Source: Pycnococcus provasolii
Taxonomy: Eukaryota; Chlorophyta; Pseudoscourfieldiophyceae; Pseudoscourfieldiales; Pycnococcaceae
Assembly (NCBI GenBank): GCA_938743325.2
Contig: OW568901.1
Location: 1 to 64,000, forward strand
DNA: 64,000 nucleotides
Reading direction: 5' to 3'
The position numbers and the translations under genes are program-made. The notes under the pieces are model-generated. The model had not been told where the DNA came from. It was given only the letters and a program-made list of their open reading frames with translations, and did not search any database. Positions 18,489-29,411 of this stretch are shown here, in pieces (position 1 is the first letter of the stretch; every line of letters begins with the position of its first letter).

Positions 18489-20546
18489 ATGAGCGCGTGG
18501 GCCGACGACGTGTCAGCGCCTGTTCCGGAACAGAACCAGCCTGCAGCGCCTAATAGTGGTGGGGGTGGTAATGGTGGATCGCGATCGTACGTGCCTCCTC
18601 ACCTGCGAAATAGACCGCCATCGGGGGGGGGAGGGGGAGCAGGAGGGGCGCCGGGAGGGCCGCCGCCGCCTGACGCACGAGGGGGGGGAGGGGGCGGGGG
18701 CGATCCCAGGTACGCAGGAGGAGGACGAGGAGGGGGTGGATTCAACGACAGACGTGGAGGAGGAGGTGGTGGAAGAGGAGGAGGAGGAGGTGGTGGCGAC
18801 TACGGAGGAGGATGGGGTGGCCGTGACGGCGGCGACCGACGAGGAGGAGGAGGAGGAGAACGAGGAGGAGGATGGGACGACCGACGAGGAGGAGGAGGAG
18901 GAGGAGGAGGATGGGGAGGACGCGACGACCGACGAGGAGGAGGTGGCGGTGGAGGATTCGGAGGAGGCGGCGGCGGCGGTGGCGGATGGAGAGGGCGGGA
19001 GGAAGATCCGTTCGCAACCGCTGACAAGGAACGACAGGAGGCTGACGACAACATATTCACCGGAGAGTCGACAGGAATCAACTTCGACGCATACGAGGAC
19101 ATCCCCGTTGAAACGTCAGGCGAGGATGTGCCGCCCGGATTGAACACCTTCGCCGACGTCGAGCTGCCTGAGTCGCTCGTCGCCAACATCAAGCGGTGCA
19201 AGTACTCGAAGCCCACGCCCGTGCAGAAGCACTCCATCCCCATCTGCCTCGCACAGCGCGACCTCATGGCGTGCGCGCAGACGGGATCGGGAAAGACGGC
19301 GGGGTTCATGTTCCCCATCATCACCGGCATCCTGCGCTCCGGTGCGCCGCCTGCACCCCGAGGGCGAAAGGCGTTCCCGCTCGCGCTCGTGCTGAGTCCC
19401 ACGCGAGAGCTGTCGAGCCAGATCTGGGAGGAAACGCGAAAGTTCTCGTACCAGACGGGTCTTCGCGCCGTGGTGGTTTACGGAGGTGCGCCTGTCGGAC
19501 AGCAGCTTCGCGAGATGGAGCGCGGGTGCGACATCCTCGTCGCGACGCCAGGGCGACTAAGCGACCTCATCGATCGCGCGCGCGTCTCCCTGGAGAGCGT
19601 GAGATACCTCGCACTCGACGAGGCGGACCGAATGCTGGACATGGGATTCGAGCCTCAGATTCGAGACATTGTCGAACGCCAGGGCATGCCGCCGGCGGGT
19701 GAACGTCAGACAATGCTGTTCAGCGCAACGTTCCCGCGAGAGATTCAGCGCATGGCGTCGGACTTCCTGCACAACTACGTCTTCCTGACGGTTGGCCGCG
19801 TGGGATCGTCCACCGACTTGATCGTGCAGAAGGTGGAGTACGTTCCGATTGACAACAAACGCGACGTTCTCATGGAGATGATCACCGCGGTTCCAGGACT
19901 CACGTTGATTTTCGTTGAGACGAAGCGTGGCGCTGACTCTCTCGAGGACTATTTGTGCCGCAACCGATTCCCCGCGACGTCAATTCACGGCGATCGCACG
20001 CAGCAGGAGCGTGAGGCGGCGCTGCGATCCTTCAAGAGCGGACACACGCCGTATTTGGTCGCCACGGACGTCGCCGCGCGCGGTCTCGACATTCCGCACG
20101 TCACGCACGTCGTGAACTACGACCTGCCGAGCGACATTGACGACTACGTGCACCGCATCGGACGTACAGGACGTGCGGGTAAAAAGGGACTGGCGACGGC
20201 GTTCTTCTGCGACAAGGATGGCCCTATCGCAAGGTCGCTTTCTGAGCTCATGGAGGAGGCGAAGCAGGAGGTGCCTGACTGGCTGAGGAACATGGCGGCA
20301 ACAAGCCGCTTCGGCAGCGGTGGTGGAGGCCGCCGTGGTGGTGGCGGACGAGGCGGAAACCGCTTCGGCGGACGTGACTTCCGCCGCGACGGTGGTGGTG
20401 GCGGCGGCTACGGAGGTGGTGGCTACGGAGGCGGCGGCTACGGAGGAGGAGGCGGCGGCTACGGAGGAGGTGGCTACGGAGGAGGAGGAGGCTATCACGG
20501 CGGAGGTGGCTACGGCGGGGGTGGTGCGAGCGATGCGTGGAACTAA
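18489..20546 (+). CDS. DEAD-box RNA helicase, Ded1/DDX3 subfamily
   Basis: A 685-residue helicase. The N-terminus carries [11 protein letters not shown], the signature peptide of Ded1/DDX3 proteins, followed by about 130 residues of glycine-rich RGG-like sequence. The core has all the motifs: Q-motif [11 protein letters not shown] (about 240), Walker A AQTGSGKT (about 265), DEAD in [12 protein letters not shown] (about 375), SAT (about 413), RGLDIPHV, and [10 protein letters not shown] (about 555). The C-terminus is another glycine-rich, YGGGG-type tail. Ded1/DDX3 proteins unwind 5' UTR structure during translation initiation and enter RNP granules through their disordered ends. The gene has a single exon. 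The GGA-rich ends create long false frames on both strands. Confidence 0.93.
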   Translation: MSAWADDVSAPVPEQNQPAAPNSGGGGNGGSRSYVPPHLRNRPPSGGGGGAGGAPGGPPPPDARGGGGGGGDPRYAGGGRGGGGFNDRRGGGGGGRGGGGGGGDYGGGWGGRDGGDRRGGGGGERGGGWDDRRGGGGGGGGWGGRDDRRGGGGGGGFGGGGGGGGGWRGREEDPFATADKERQEADDNIFTGESTGINFDAYEDIPVETSGEDVPPGLNTFADVELPESLVANIKRCKYSKPTPVQKHSIPICLAQRDLMACAQTGSGKTAGFMFPIITGILRSGAPPAPRGRKAFPLALVLSPTRELSSQIWEETRKFSYQTGLRAVVVYGGAPVGQQLREMERGCDILVATPGRLSDLIDRARVSLESVRYLALDEADRMLDMGFEPQIRDIVERQGMPPAGERQTMLFSATFPREIQRMASDFLHNYVFLTVGRVGSSTDLIVQKVEYVPIDNKRDVLMEMITAVPGLTLIFVETKRGADSLEDYLCRNRFPATSIHGDRTQQEREAALRSFKSGHTPYLVATDVAARGLDIPHVTHVVNYDLPSDIDDYVHRIGRTGRAGKKGLATAFFCDKDGPIARSLSELMEEAKQEVPDWLRNMAATSRFGSGGGGRRGGGGRGGNRFGGRDFRRDGGGGGGYGGGGYGGGGYGGGGGGYGGGGYGGGGGYHGGGGYGGGGASDAWN

Positions 20547-20796
20547 GCAGGGGGGCGGAAGAAAATGGCGCACACTTCACTTGGGCGTGACCGACCTGCT
20601 GTCGTCGCAGCCCGCTTTGCTTTCCCGCGCCGCCAAAGCATACGAAGCATACGAAATAGTAATAAAACTTCTTCAGGTTTCTACCGTATGCAGAATAATT
20701 GAAGAGAGATGTGGAAAATCGGGGTTTGGTGTTCGAACTTCGAGGTCGGGGAATTTGTATCGAGCTCATTCTTCTTTCAGTCTCTCAGCTCGTCGA

Positions 20797-21273
20797 ATGC
20801 CCGCCGACTTCAGCGACGGCGCCGGTGCGAAGGTGCCGGATACGCTCGAAGAGGCGGAAGACGCGCAGGCTGCGATCGTCTCTGACGGGTATGCGAAGGG
20901 ATTCGGCTACGGGCTCGCGAAAGGCGGCGCCGTGCAGGCTTATGGGCAGGGCGCATCGCGCGCATTCGCCGCAGGGGCAGAGGCGGGTTTCTATGAGCAG
21001 ATTGTGACGAAGGGCGCACATGCCGCCGCGAATTGGGATGTTTCTGCGGCACCTAAGCAGGCGTTCGAGCGGTTTGCAAGGTCTGTGGACGCACTGCGTG
21101 TTCTTGGCGTGGATGACGACTTGTTTTTCCCGAAACTGTTCGAGAGCAGACGGAGGTACGATGCGCTCGTGCGAGCCGTCGCTGGCGGTGCGGCGGAGGA
21201 GCTGAGAACCTGGCCGAAACACGCCGCTGACTCGCTTGGGCCTGTCGATGCGCCTGGCGACGACCTCTTTTAA
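20797..21273 (+). CDS. LTO1/Yae1-like protein with GxxxG-type repeat
   Basis: A 158-residue protein from the ATG at 20797, about 250 bp after the helicase. Residues 30-70 have glycine every fourth position (DGYAKGFGYGLAKGGAVQAY, continuing to GAEAGFYEQIV). This is the deca-GX3 pattern of the Yae1/LTO1 family. In yeast and animals these proteins form an adaptor that recruits the cytosolic iron-sulfur assembly machinery to ABCE1/Rli1, needed for ribosome recycling. The rest is helical and charged, with no recognised motif. The C-terminal Trp used by the yeast protein for targeting is not present; the protein ends GDDLF. A frame extending back into the helicase tail is an artefact. Confidence 0.6.
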   Translation: MPADFSDGAGAKVPDTLEEAEDAQAAIVSDGYAKGFGYGLAKGGAVQAYGQGASRAFAAGAEAGFYEQIVTKGAHAAANWDVSAAPKQAFERFARSVDALRVLGVDDDLFFPKLFESRRRYDALVRAVAGGAAEELRTWPKHAADSLGPVDAPGDDLF

Positions 21274-21377
21274 AAAGTGCCGGAGACGTCGGGACGGCTT
21301 GCGTCGCTCAAGGCTTTGTAAACTTTTGTTTTTTTTTTATTTGTGTGTTGTGCTTTTTAAATGTTAAAATTAAATGT

Positions 21378-22223
21378 TCACTCGCCTCGCGCCGTCGCGG
21401 CGGCGGTCCAGCGAAGTCGTCGCAGGCGGCGACGTTCACCCTCCTTCTTTTCCTCCTCCTCCTTCTTCTCCTCCTCACCACCGCCCTCAACTTTCGCCGT
21501 CGCGAGCGCGTCCGCCTGCGCCTGCGCCTCCGTCTTCGCCTTCTCCGTCTTGGAGAGCGTTCCCATCACGAGCCCGAGTGCAGAGTCCTTGCGCTTTGCG
21601 TAGTCGCTGAGCATTTTCACCTCACGCACGAGGTACTCCGTTTCGTTCTGCTTATCCTTCAGCTGGTTCGTCAAGTCCGTGACCGTCTTGCTTTCCATGT
21701 CCACCTTCGTCTTCCACTCCGCGATGGCTGCCGCCTCGTCCTCGATGATTTTGTTCGCCTTCGTGAGCTCACCGTTCGCCACTTCGATCTGCGCGTTCGC
21801 CTTCTTGAGCTCCTCACCCAGCCGTTCACGCTCCTTCAGCTCCTCGCGAAGCTGCATCTCCCTGTGAATAAGTTTTTTTCAACGAGGAAAAAAAAACGAA
21901 AAAGTTGGGAAAGTAAGTAAGTACGACGTTTTCTTTGAAAAAGGATGTATACGTGCATAAAAAACAAGAACAAAAACAAAAACCCAAAGTGCGTACTTCT
22001 GCTTAAACTCCTGCTTGTACACCTCAACTTTTTTGTGGAAGATCGCCTCCTCGTACGCGTGTATGACCCGCTGGTACTCCTCTTCGTGCTGCTTGCTGTG
22101 CGAGGCACACGTGAAGTAGAAGTACATGCCGACGCCGATCGCTAACAAAATACCGACCCAAGGGCCCATCTTGCGCCCCGTAGAAGATGAACCACCGCCA
22201 TCGGAGGAGGAGGAGTCGCCCAT
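21378..22223 (-). CDS. Membrane-anchored coiled-coil protein, two exons
   Basis: Exon 1 is 22223-21997 and exon 2 is 21861-21378. The 135-bp intron begins GTACGC and ends TTCACAG, and the splice reads YKQEFKQ-K-EMQLREELKE without a break, giving 236 residues. A short serine- and glycine-rich head is followed by one membrane span (WVGILLAIGVGMYFYFTCA, about 22-40) and then a long charged coiled coil to about residue 190, ending in a Glu/Lys tract and a basic tail. The layout suggests a type I or tail-out membrane protein whose coiled coil tethers or scaffolds in the cytosol or organelle lumen. No named family is recognised. Confidence 0.66.
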
Positions 22224-22410
22224 CGCTTAAACTTAAGCTTAAGAGTTAAGCTTAAGATGGAGATCGGGAAGGAGGAGGGGGGAGGGAACGCGCCCAAGCA
22301 ATGGCCTGGCCCGCACTAATGAGCAGTTGTATTATCCATGCAAGGGAGGATCCCCAACAAAAGAGCCATGGACTCAGGGAGGCTTGGCAGGGGGGGGGTC
22401 GGTTCGTATT

Positions 22411-22523
22411 AGAGCGTACTGGCAAGAGGGAATTCCCTCCCCGTTTCCCTCTCGATTTCCCTCTCGTTTTCCGGGAAACGGGAAGGAAAACGAGGAGGGA
22501 ATTCCCTCTTGCCAGTACGCTCT
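22411..22523. repeat. Long hairpin with perfect 30-bp arms
   Basis: The outer arms 22411-22440 and 22494-22523 are exact reverse complements. An inner pair, 22463-22472 and 22484-22493, continues the stem after a 22-base bulge on the left side, with an 11-base loop. The arms hold GAGGGAATTCCCTC, itself a palindrome. This is consistent with a small foldback element. No flanking target-site duplication is obvious. Confidence 0.85.
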
Positions 22524-23885
22524 ATTATGTACCCGTTAATATCGCGTATGGACCACCCCCGAGGTCATGGACCACTCAACAATAATGGGTGTGGCCAACC
22601 CTGTGGTAATTTTCAACTGCCCTTTTAGTCATCGTTGGTGTCGGCACCTCTTGTGGCTTTGCCTCGCAACCCTGGTGCGTGTGAAGAGAGCGCCTCGGCA
22701 CCCGGTACGCTCAAAAATGTGATGTGCACTGCGCTGAAACCCCTAATTCTCAACAATAATTTGGTATGGTTCTAAATTCCCGTGTATTTCAAAACCCCAA
22801 TCAATCCCAACCAGGAATCCCGTTGTATCGCTCAACAATAATTTTGGTCCAATACCTCCAATTTTCGGGGTTTTTCGGGGGATCACGATTGCAGTCACCG
22901 TGTGCACGGGTGCGGCAACACCAGCCTCTGTGGTGGGGTTCAGTAACTCGCTCACACCCTTGCCTTTCGACACTGCACCCACGCATCGCGATTGTGACGG
23001 CGTTCCTCAGTCGAGAGCTGGTTGTCCCTCCGTCCAGGACAACAAGAAGAGAGTGACCTTAAGACGACTACTTAAGTAGGTAGCAACTAAGAGTGGTAGT
23101 CTATTACACGAGGAAAAGGGTCGACGTCACCGGGGTCCCGAAGGTAGAGGGAAAGGAAAGCAAAGGGAAGACACCAAGAGCAAAGCTCGGTCGAACGGAG
23201 ATAAAGAGGTATCCACGAAGAGGCGGCACCACAAAGAGTCAAGAGACCAACCAAGAGAGTGAGGATTGGCTCACGCCGAATCCCCACAAATATCCTCCTT
23301 AACAAATATCCTCAGTTCGGGGTTCACCCTCGTTCCGCGCGCATCCCTCCAAGTTATGCGGTCCGTAATTCATCTCGATTTCTGCCCAGTCAGCATCATT
23401 TGTATAGTATTGTTCCGTTCCGAGCTCAGATCCCTCCGCGGATTTGAGTCTCTCGGGTAGGCGCGTGATTCCGTCAGCGTCAGTGATGTGATCTGCCAGG
23501 TTAAACTCCGTTCGCGTCGTACGCATTCGTGCACCACCCTCTGCGGACAAGCCGTCGGTTTTTGAGGCACTGTAATGCCAGCCACCTGCCTGCTGCGAAG
23601 CCACCTGCCTGCTGCGACGATGGGATCTCAGCTCCTTGGTTACTGCTGGCTGCCCTCTAGGTGCTGCAGCTTACGCTCACCGTCCAGGCCTTCGTGCCAC
23701 GCTCGCGCCCGCGCCTGTAACAGTTGCAACCCTGCAGTTTCCTTGTTACCCTCCGTTCGCCCGCCTCGATGACGTTGCGATGGCGCCCACAACTAGCACC
23801 TCTAAGGTCCTTTTCCCACTCCGCTAACCTCTAGCTTAACCAACCACACCGTATTTACGTTTTTATATAAACAAAGAATACCAAG

Positions 23886-24000
23886 CCACACCAAACACGA
23901 GCTCCACAATGTCGAAGAACGTGTATACGCCACACCAAAACACACTCACAACCACTCCTTAAGCTCCACTTCTCCACACTTTTGGCTCACGCCTTAAGGT
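23886..24000 (+). repeat. Dispersed repeat, copy A
   Basis: This segment shares AAACACGAGCTCCACAA, TAAGCTCCACTTC and TCACGCCTTAAG, in the same order and spacing, with 59519-59622. The two copies are about 80% alike by eye over 100 bp and lie 36 kb apart in the same orientation. No coding potential is seen. Confidence 0.65.
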
Positions 24001-24570
24001 AAAGATAAGTTGAAGTAAAAGTAAGTTGTAACAAGTGTAAGACAACCACACCTCACCACGCCACGCCACACCTTGCCGACTATATACTCAAACGTATATA
24101 AAAACGCGTCGACAACTAAAAGAGCGCACCGCACCAAAGGGAGGTACGTCACTCGGGCCGGGAGGAAACCCTCGGGCCGTCACCGACACCTATCCAACCA
24201 AATCCTCACCTCCACATAAGAGGTATCCCACACCTCAACCTTCTCGTTCACCAACCAACACCAAACAAAACACCCACTCACCTCACCATACAAGAAGGGG
24301 GACAACCAAAACCCCAACGCCCTCCTGCACCCGCTGCCCCGCGACCCGACATCCCTCAGGAGGTATCACGTGATTCCTTAACATAGAACTGAATAACCCC
24401 CAATTATTCCATCCCCCAACACCCCCTTCCCTTTTCACCTGCCCCCTCTCCCTCACAGTTTCTCACGTTATCTTGCCGGATTTGTATAGCTCCTTGAACA
24501 ATTCGGGATGCCATAACGCAGTTTGTGGGTTGTACTTCTTACATACCCCTTTTTTCTTACTGTGGTGCTT

Positions 24571-24680
24571 GGGTGGAGAGAGGGTCTGGGGCTTTGCCTG
24601 GGTGGAGAGAGGGTCTGGGGCTTTGCCTGGGTGGAGAGAGGGTCTGGGGCTTTGCCTGGGTGGAGAGAGGGTCTGGGGCA
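24571..24680. repeat. 29-bp tandem repeat, about four units
   Basis: The unit starts GGGTGGAGAGAGGGTCTGGG and ends GCTTTGCCT. The copies are nearly identical. It ends about 125 bp before the SGNH hydrolase start. Confidence 0.85.
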
Positions 24681-24689
24681 TGCAGGAAC

Positions 24690-24737
24690 GGCCCCAGGCC
24701 AGCCAGACCGGCCTGGGGCCACCTACCTTAGGTGGCC
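24690..24737. repeat. Two overlapping hairpins
   Basis: GGCCCCAGGCC at 24690-24700 pairs with 24710-24720, and GGCCACCTA at 24717-24725 pairs with 24729-24737. The stems share four bases, so only one can form at a time. They lie 70-115 bp before the SGNH hydrolase start codon. Confidence 0.6.
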
Positions 24738-24805
24738 GCTACACATGTGGTTATCCCCGGACGGGCAGCCGGAGGGGAAGATGGGAAAAATCACAAGTGT
24801 AAAGC

Positions 24806-25852
24806 ATGCACGCTTTGGCGTACGTGCGCCACCGCGTAGCCGGATACGTCAAGTACGGATGCGCGCTCAAAGCCAAACGACTGGAAAAGTGTGCGCCCGT
24901 CGCCGCAATCGCAATCGCCGTCGTTTTGTCCACGCACGCGATACGTGCGTACGGCGCAGCCGCGCTCGCCGTCGCGTTCTACATAGGCATGGGATTCGAA
25001 CGCGTGTTTCACGTCGGGCCTTCGTGCGACGACGTTGAAGTCCTTTCCGACGGAACGGTGCGATGGAAGGACGCGCCAGAAAACAAAATCTCATACAGAA
25101 AAGTGTGCGTGTTTGTCGGCGACAGTCTCACGACTGGATCTGTCAGCGACGACTGGGTCAGCCGCGTGCAGTCCCGCAACCCACGCGTCATGTGCATACG
25201 CGAAGCGAGAAACGGGGACCTCAGCATCAACGCGATATCGCGCGCGCCGAGAATCAAAGAGCTCGCAAGGAAGTGCAAGGCTTCGAACGTGCCGTTCGCA
25301 ACCGTCGTGCTCATCGGCGCAAACGACCTCATCGCCGCAACGTCAAAGCACATGCTCGAGAACTACCGCGTCAACAAAGGATGGATGCGCAAGGATGCCC
25401 CAACGCTTGCGACACTCGAAAGCGCGTTGGTGTCTCTGCTGGACGCGCTCGTGCCGCTCGGGACCGGAACGTTGTTTCTCTCACCACCTGGACTAGGCGA
25501 GGCACTGCCAGTGGACGGCGACGGGTCGCTCCTAGCCGCCTTTCCTCGGGCGTACCGTGCCGCCGTCGCGCGGTGCGACGCGAAGGCTTCGATCGTGAGC
25601 GTCGACCTGCGTGCTGAGATGTCCGCCTTGGTTGGCAAAGACGCGCTCAAGGATGCGGTTCCGTTCTCCGCGAAAACGTTCGAGGTTTGCACAGTCGTCT
25701 CCGTGCTGAGGCACTGGTTTCTCGGCGACTCTTGGGACAAGATTGGCGCGTCGCGAGGCTTGTACTATACGCACGACCTCGTACACCTCACGTCCGTCGG
25801 CGGCGAGGTGGTCGCGCAGTGCGCGAACGCCTTCTTGGCGAAAGTGTTTTGA
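24806..25852 (+). CDS. SGNH/GDSL-type hydrolase with N-terminal membrane anchor
   Basis: A 348-residue protein. Two hydrophobic stretches (about 30-43 and 48-63) give an N-terminal anchor. The catalytic domain starts near residue 95 with VFVGDSLTTG (block I, nucleophile Ser), continues with a block II-like ARNGDLS and has IGANDL (block III, Asn). It ends with HDLVHLTSVGG (block V, the Asp-x-x-His pair). This order defines the SGNH superfamily of esterases, lipases and carbohydrate acetylesterases. The substrate cannot be told. The N-terminal anchor suggests action at the lumenal or outer side of the endomembrane system. The gene is single-exon, at the edge of the repeat island, and has no conserved post-stop element. 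Confidence 0.75.
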   Translation: MHALAYVRHRVAGYVKYGCALKAKRLEKCAPVAAIAIAVVLSTHAIRAYGAAALAVAFYIGMGFERVFHVGPSCDDVEVLSDGTVRWKDAPENKISYRKVCVFVGDSLTTGSVSDDWVSRVQSRNPRVMCIREARNGDLSINAISRAPRIKELARKCKASNVPFATVVLIGANDLIAATSKHMLENYRVNKGWMRKDAPTLATLESALVSLLDALVPLGTGTLFLSPPGLGEALPVDGDGSLLAAFPRAYRAAVARCDAKASIVSVDLRAEMSALVGKDALKDAVPFSAKTFEVCTVVSVLRHWFLGDSWDKIGASRGLYYTHDLVHLTSVGGEVVAQCANAFLAKVF

Positions 25853-27151
25853 AACTTTATCTTTTTTTAATATACTGTATGTGTCACATTTGTTTGTTTT
25901 TGTCTACTGTAAGCTTACTACGTATGGTTTGGTTACTAACTTACCATAGCTGTAAGAGGGAAAAAAGGCACTTCGTGTCGTACTCACCTCTTGGGTAAAG
26001 GCATGACGCCACGAAGCACGACGTTGTAGCAAGCTGAACGACCTAAAGGTTTACCTTTCCCAGTTTACCATACATAGAACTAGTGGCCAGTCAGGGTCAC
26101 CTACATACAAATTATTGCCCGTCAGCCCGTGGCGAGGGGAACACAGCATCGGTGCACACAACAACCGGCTGATCAAGAAGACTTCGAGAGTCGAGACTTC
26201 GAGACGAGAGTCACGCGACGCGACGCGACGCGACGAGATGGCAATCACAGGTCACAAGCCGGTACCGTTCCCTCAAGGGCCTGAGTGAGCCCTCAAGGTT
26301 GGCTGGGAGAAGGAGAAGTACCTACTGTGAACTCCTCCCGGAGGCTGTCCGGTCCTCCCCCCCCCCCCGACTGCCCGATGGCACCGAAGGGAAGAAGCAC
26401 CGATGGCACCCCTGGGTGATGGCACCAGAAGACGGCACCGATCGATGGCACCTCAGGTGGAGGTGATGGCACCGCTGATCAACACCGCTCAACACCGCTG
26501 AGCGGGGCATATGGTCGGGGCAAGGAGGCATATGGTCGGGGGCATATGGTCGGGGCAAGGAGGCGGATGGTCGGGGGCAGATGGTCGGGGGAAGGAGGCG
26601 GATGGTCGGGGGGCATATGGTCGGGGGCATATGGTCGGGGCAAGGAGGCATATGGTCGGGGGCATATGGTCGGGGGAAGGATGCTGAAAGGAGGAGAAGA
26701 GGAAGTCCATACTCGCTGAAGAAGGCAGAAAGACAAAGGGTCGAGTTCCGAGAGGCCTTTCCCCCCCATATGCCCGTGCACTTGCCAATAATGTGTTCTC
26801 GCCGATGAGCCGAAGCTGTTCTTGTTCTTGGCCGGAGAGTCCGAACGAACGAAGGGAAGGGTTCAATAAGCAAGGGGGCCATCAACTCCTCCTGTTCTCG
26901 CTGTTTTCTCGTCCCCACCTCCTCATTCTCTCGGCTCGTTGGCGGAGCTCCCCTCCATCACGCACTTGCACATTGCACATTGCACGCTCTTGCTCACCAA
27001 CAATAATTAATAAAGTTGCGCCTACCTTATTGGGAATAATACTGTAGCTGCCTTATATCTCCACCGTACTGTAGCTACAGTAATACGCGTACGTCTTACA
27101 GTGCGTCCTACTATCTTCTAGAGGAATATTAACAGCAGCACCACCAGCACC
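25853..27151. other. Intergenic region with minisatellites
   Basis: No gene is supported. Present are GCGAC pentamers (about 26215-26235), a C-homopolymer (about 26357-26368) and the CATATGGTCGG minisatellite below. The last 150 bp before the next gene are AT-richer and contain CTGTAGCTACAGTA palindromic sequence near 27065-27080, within the likely promoter. Confidence 0.55.
26505..26680. repeat. Minisatellite of GG(C/G)ATATGGTCGG units
   Basis: Irregular tandem units combine GCATATGGTCGGGG with a GCAAGGAG or GAAGGAG spacer, and a variant has GCGGATGGTCGG. About ten units are present. Both strands stay open through the array, giving proline/histidine-rich false frames. Confidence 0.8.
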
Positions 27152-28507
27152 ATGCCGTACGCGTCAGAGGCCAAGTCGTGGTCAGACAGCTGCAGGCTGT
27201 ACAAGGAACGCGTGCGCTCGCGAAGGATGCCAGACGACGCGCTCGTACCAGAAAGGTACGTGCGCAACAGGCGAGAGACGATGACGCACCGCACGCCGCT
27301 CAACCTGCCGCCGGAAAACGACAAGGCGGAGCTGTACAGACAACACACGAGGCTCGACTACGACAAGTGGACGCGAAACGGATGGGGCATATGCGAACTC
27401 ACGGCCACCGCACCTTGCCCCATCCGAGGCCGACACGCGTCGCCCGAAAAGGCGAGGTTCACCAAGGAGTCGGACAAACGCACGAGCTCGCGAACGGGAC
27501 TGAAGCTCGTCCCGGGTATCGGGCCAGGCGTGGGCAAGAACAGGCCACCTGTGCAGAACCACAGCGGAACGCGAAGGAGGGAGAACCTCTTCGGAACGCT
27601 CCAGCACACGGAGACACTGCCAAACCACGAGGCGGAGAGAAGCGAGCCTGACGCTTGGGTGGGGAACGTGCACTGCGACCCCACGGAGGGCAAACGGCCA
27701 GGAAGCGGAATGCACGCTCACGGAAATAGGCAGCGCATGTACGACGTGCTCGGATACACCGCGAAACCGCCGCTGCCTCGCATGGAAGCGCACAGCGTCT
27801 CGCAGGAAGAGTACGACACGCGAAGTGACAGCTGGCTTGGCAACAAGCTCGTGGATCCCGCGAAGGGAAAGATGGGCCTTGCGCCGCCCCTCGACTTGGA
27901 CGTGCGGCGCACGAACGGCTTGTTTGACGTGCTGTGCCAGAAGAAGCTACCTTTGGCACCTCAGATGAAGCGTGCGGGCATCGCAGGTTTTGACAGCTGG
28001 TGTGGTCACACGCTCATTGACCCGCTCAAGGGCAAGGGCCACGGCGTGCACGACAGCGTGGGAACGGCGAAGAAGATGCTCGAGACGATGCGGCACGGCT
28101 GCGGCGGGTACGACGACCGCGGCAGGCACGAAGATTCGTGGATCGGAACGAATGGCTTCGACCCGAATCGAGGACGTGGCCGCGGATCTCTGCACCCTCC
28201 CGCACCTGAGCACCCAAGGGCGCACCTCGGCGAAGGAGCGCTGTATGCTCACGACACAGAGAATCCGCCGGCACCTCCACCTCCTCGCTTTGGGCGTCGC
28301 AACAATCCCCCCGGTCCGAGCGCGAACACCTTGGACATGTTCACGGTCACACACGGGCGCGGGACGATTCCCTCTATGCAGGAGACGATCGATGAGTTTG
28401 GGCCGACGAAGAAGTTGCTACCTACGCCTGGCCAGAGCGTCGACGCACACCAAATGCTCAAGTGGGCGCCCGTGAACGTTCCCCTCAAAATTAGACCTGG
28501 ATTTTAA
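27152..28507 (+). CDS. Protein with repeated D-x-W-x-G modules, function unknown
   Basis: A 451-residue basic, soluble protein that I cannot assign to a family. Its centre carries four imperfect modules at roughly 60-70-residue spacing, each with D-[AS]-W-[VLCI]-G, about five residues, then DP and a GK or GR: DAWVGNVHCDPTEGK, DSWLGNKLVDPAKGK, DSWCGHTLIDPLKGK and DSWIGTNGFDPNRGR. Between modules there is often a [QGKR]-x-[ML]-[YFL]-[DE]-x-[LM] piece such as QRMYDVLG. No signal peptide, membrane span or coiled coil is seen. The regular spacing of aromatic and basic patches would suit binding along a polymer such as a microtubule, but that is a guess. The gene is followed within 3 bp by the conserved post-stop element. 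Confidence 0.8.
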   Translation: MPYASEAKSWSDSCRLYKERVRSRRMPDDALVPERYVRNRRETMTHRTPLNLPPENDKAELYRQHTRLDYDKWTRNGWGICELTATAPCPIRGRHASPEKARFTKESDKRTSSRTGLKLVPGIGPGVGKNRPPVQNHSGTRRRENLFGTLQHTETLPNHEAERSEPDAWVGNVHCDPTEGKRPGSGMHAHGNRQRMYDVLGYTAKPPLPRMEAHSVSQEEYDTRSDSWLGNKLVDPAKGKMGLAPPLDLDVRRTNGLFDVLCQKKLPLAPQMKRAGIAGFDSWCGHTLIDPLKGKGHGVHDSVGTAKKMLETMRHGCGGYDDRGRHEDSWIGTNGFDPNRGRGRGSLHPPAPEHPRAHLGEGALYAHDTENPPAPPPPRFGRRNNPPGPSANTLDMFTVTHGRGTIPSMQETIDEFGPTKKLLPTPGQSVDAHQMLKWAPVNVPLKIRPGF

Positions 28508-28626
28508 CCTCACTTTAGTTTGTCCAACGATCGTCGCGCATTCACACCATTCACTTTCATTATTCAGCCCATTCACCGGTGCCATTCACTGCGCGTTTTT
28601 GTTCATGGCGCAGGTGATTTCGAAGG
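28508..28626 (+). repeat. Conserved post-stop element, copy 3 (extended)
   Basis: It starts 3 bp after the stop with CACTTTAGTTTGTCCAACGA, continues through several CATTCAC units and ends with GGTGATTTCGAAG. It is alignable along most of its length with the copy after the CobW gene, 25 kb away. Confidence 0.75.
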
Positions 28627-29411
28627 TTGTATCACTCTCTATCAGGGCGCTTTCGTTGGCGTAGTGAAGAGGTCTCCGGTTGCGACTTGTTTTAGATCGC
28701 ATTGGCGTCGCAGTAGATTTTTTTCGCCGGTGCGTCCTGCGCATCCTAAGCCTCTCCTCATCTAGAAATACTGGACATCCAAATTTGGTGTAAATGGGCG
28801 GTATCATACCGGTATCGACGTAACGCTGAACGCAGACTTAACTTCATTCATGATTGGAAGCGCGTCCTCTTCGATAGTCTTAAGTAATTCTTATTTGTAC
28901 GTACTCCTGTCTGTGCGAGACGAGTCCCAACTCGTTTCGTAATATTGCGGTAATGCAGGATCCTATTGTTGATGGGCTGCGTTGCACAAAAAAAAAGTGT
29001 TGCTTTGCCAAGCCTTGCTGGAGTGTCGTCGCGTGCCTTGTCCGCGCTAGTTCACTCACCGTTGATTATTTTGTCTGCATTCAGCTAGCTTGATGACGTG
29101 CTGCGACGACGAAATTCGAACTACTTTTCCCAAGGGCCAGGGCGTTGATCAACCAGCGCGCCTATCTATCCGTACGCCGTCCGTCCGAGTTTATTAATAG
29201 TTAGGTTCTCCAAATAAATATTGAGTTTTTCAAGAGTCTTAAATCCTATATATATATTAGATATCGTCGACCGGTGTCACAACACATTGCGTGACCCCCA
29301 AAACGCCTTGCATGATGATGGAACTATAACAAAGCCCTATTACTACAAGCCCTAATCCTACTCTAAACGAGCGATAGCGGGGTTTGAGCTCTGGCCTGCC
29401 GGTGCGTAAAC
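28627..29411. other. Intergenic region, no gene seen
   Basis: AT-rich sequence with a TATATATATTAGATATC stretch near 29247-29265 and a CCCTAATCC telomere-like remnant near 29349. No open frame of interest is seen apart from the downstream edge of the recombinase-like frame. Confidence 0.5.

Larger units (their letters stand above)
22224..24805. other. Gene-poor island with repeats
   Basis: No credible gene is found over about 2.6 kb. Contents include a long hairpin (22411-22523), three CTCAACAATAAT motifs (about 22575, 22750, 22836), a segment repeated near 59.5 kb (about 23886-24000), a CA-rich tract (about 24040-24310), a 29-bp tandem repeat and two overlapping hairpins just before the next gene. 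Base composition is patchy and unlike the neighbouring coding regions. Confidence 0.65.

Noticed and set aside
26322-26918. Proline/histidine-rich reverse frames
   Set aside because: Translation of the CATATGGTCGG minisatellite in several phases.
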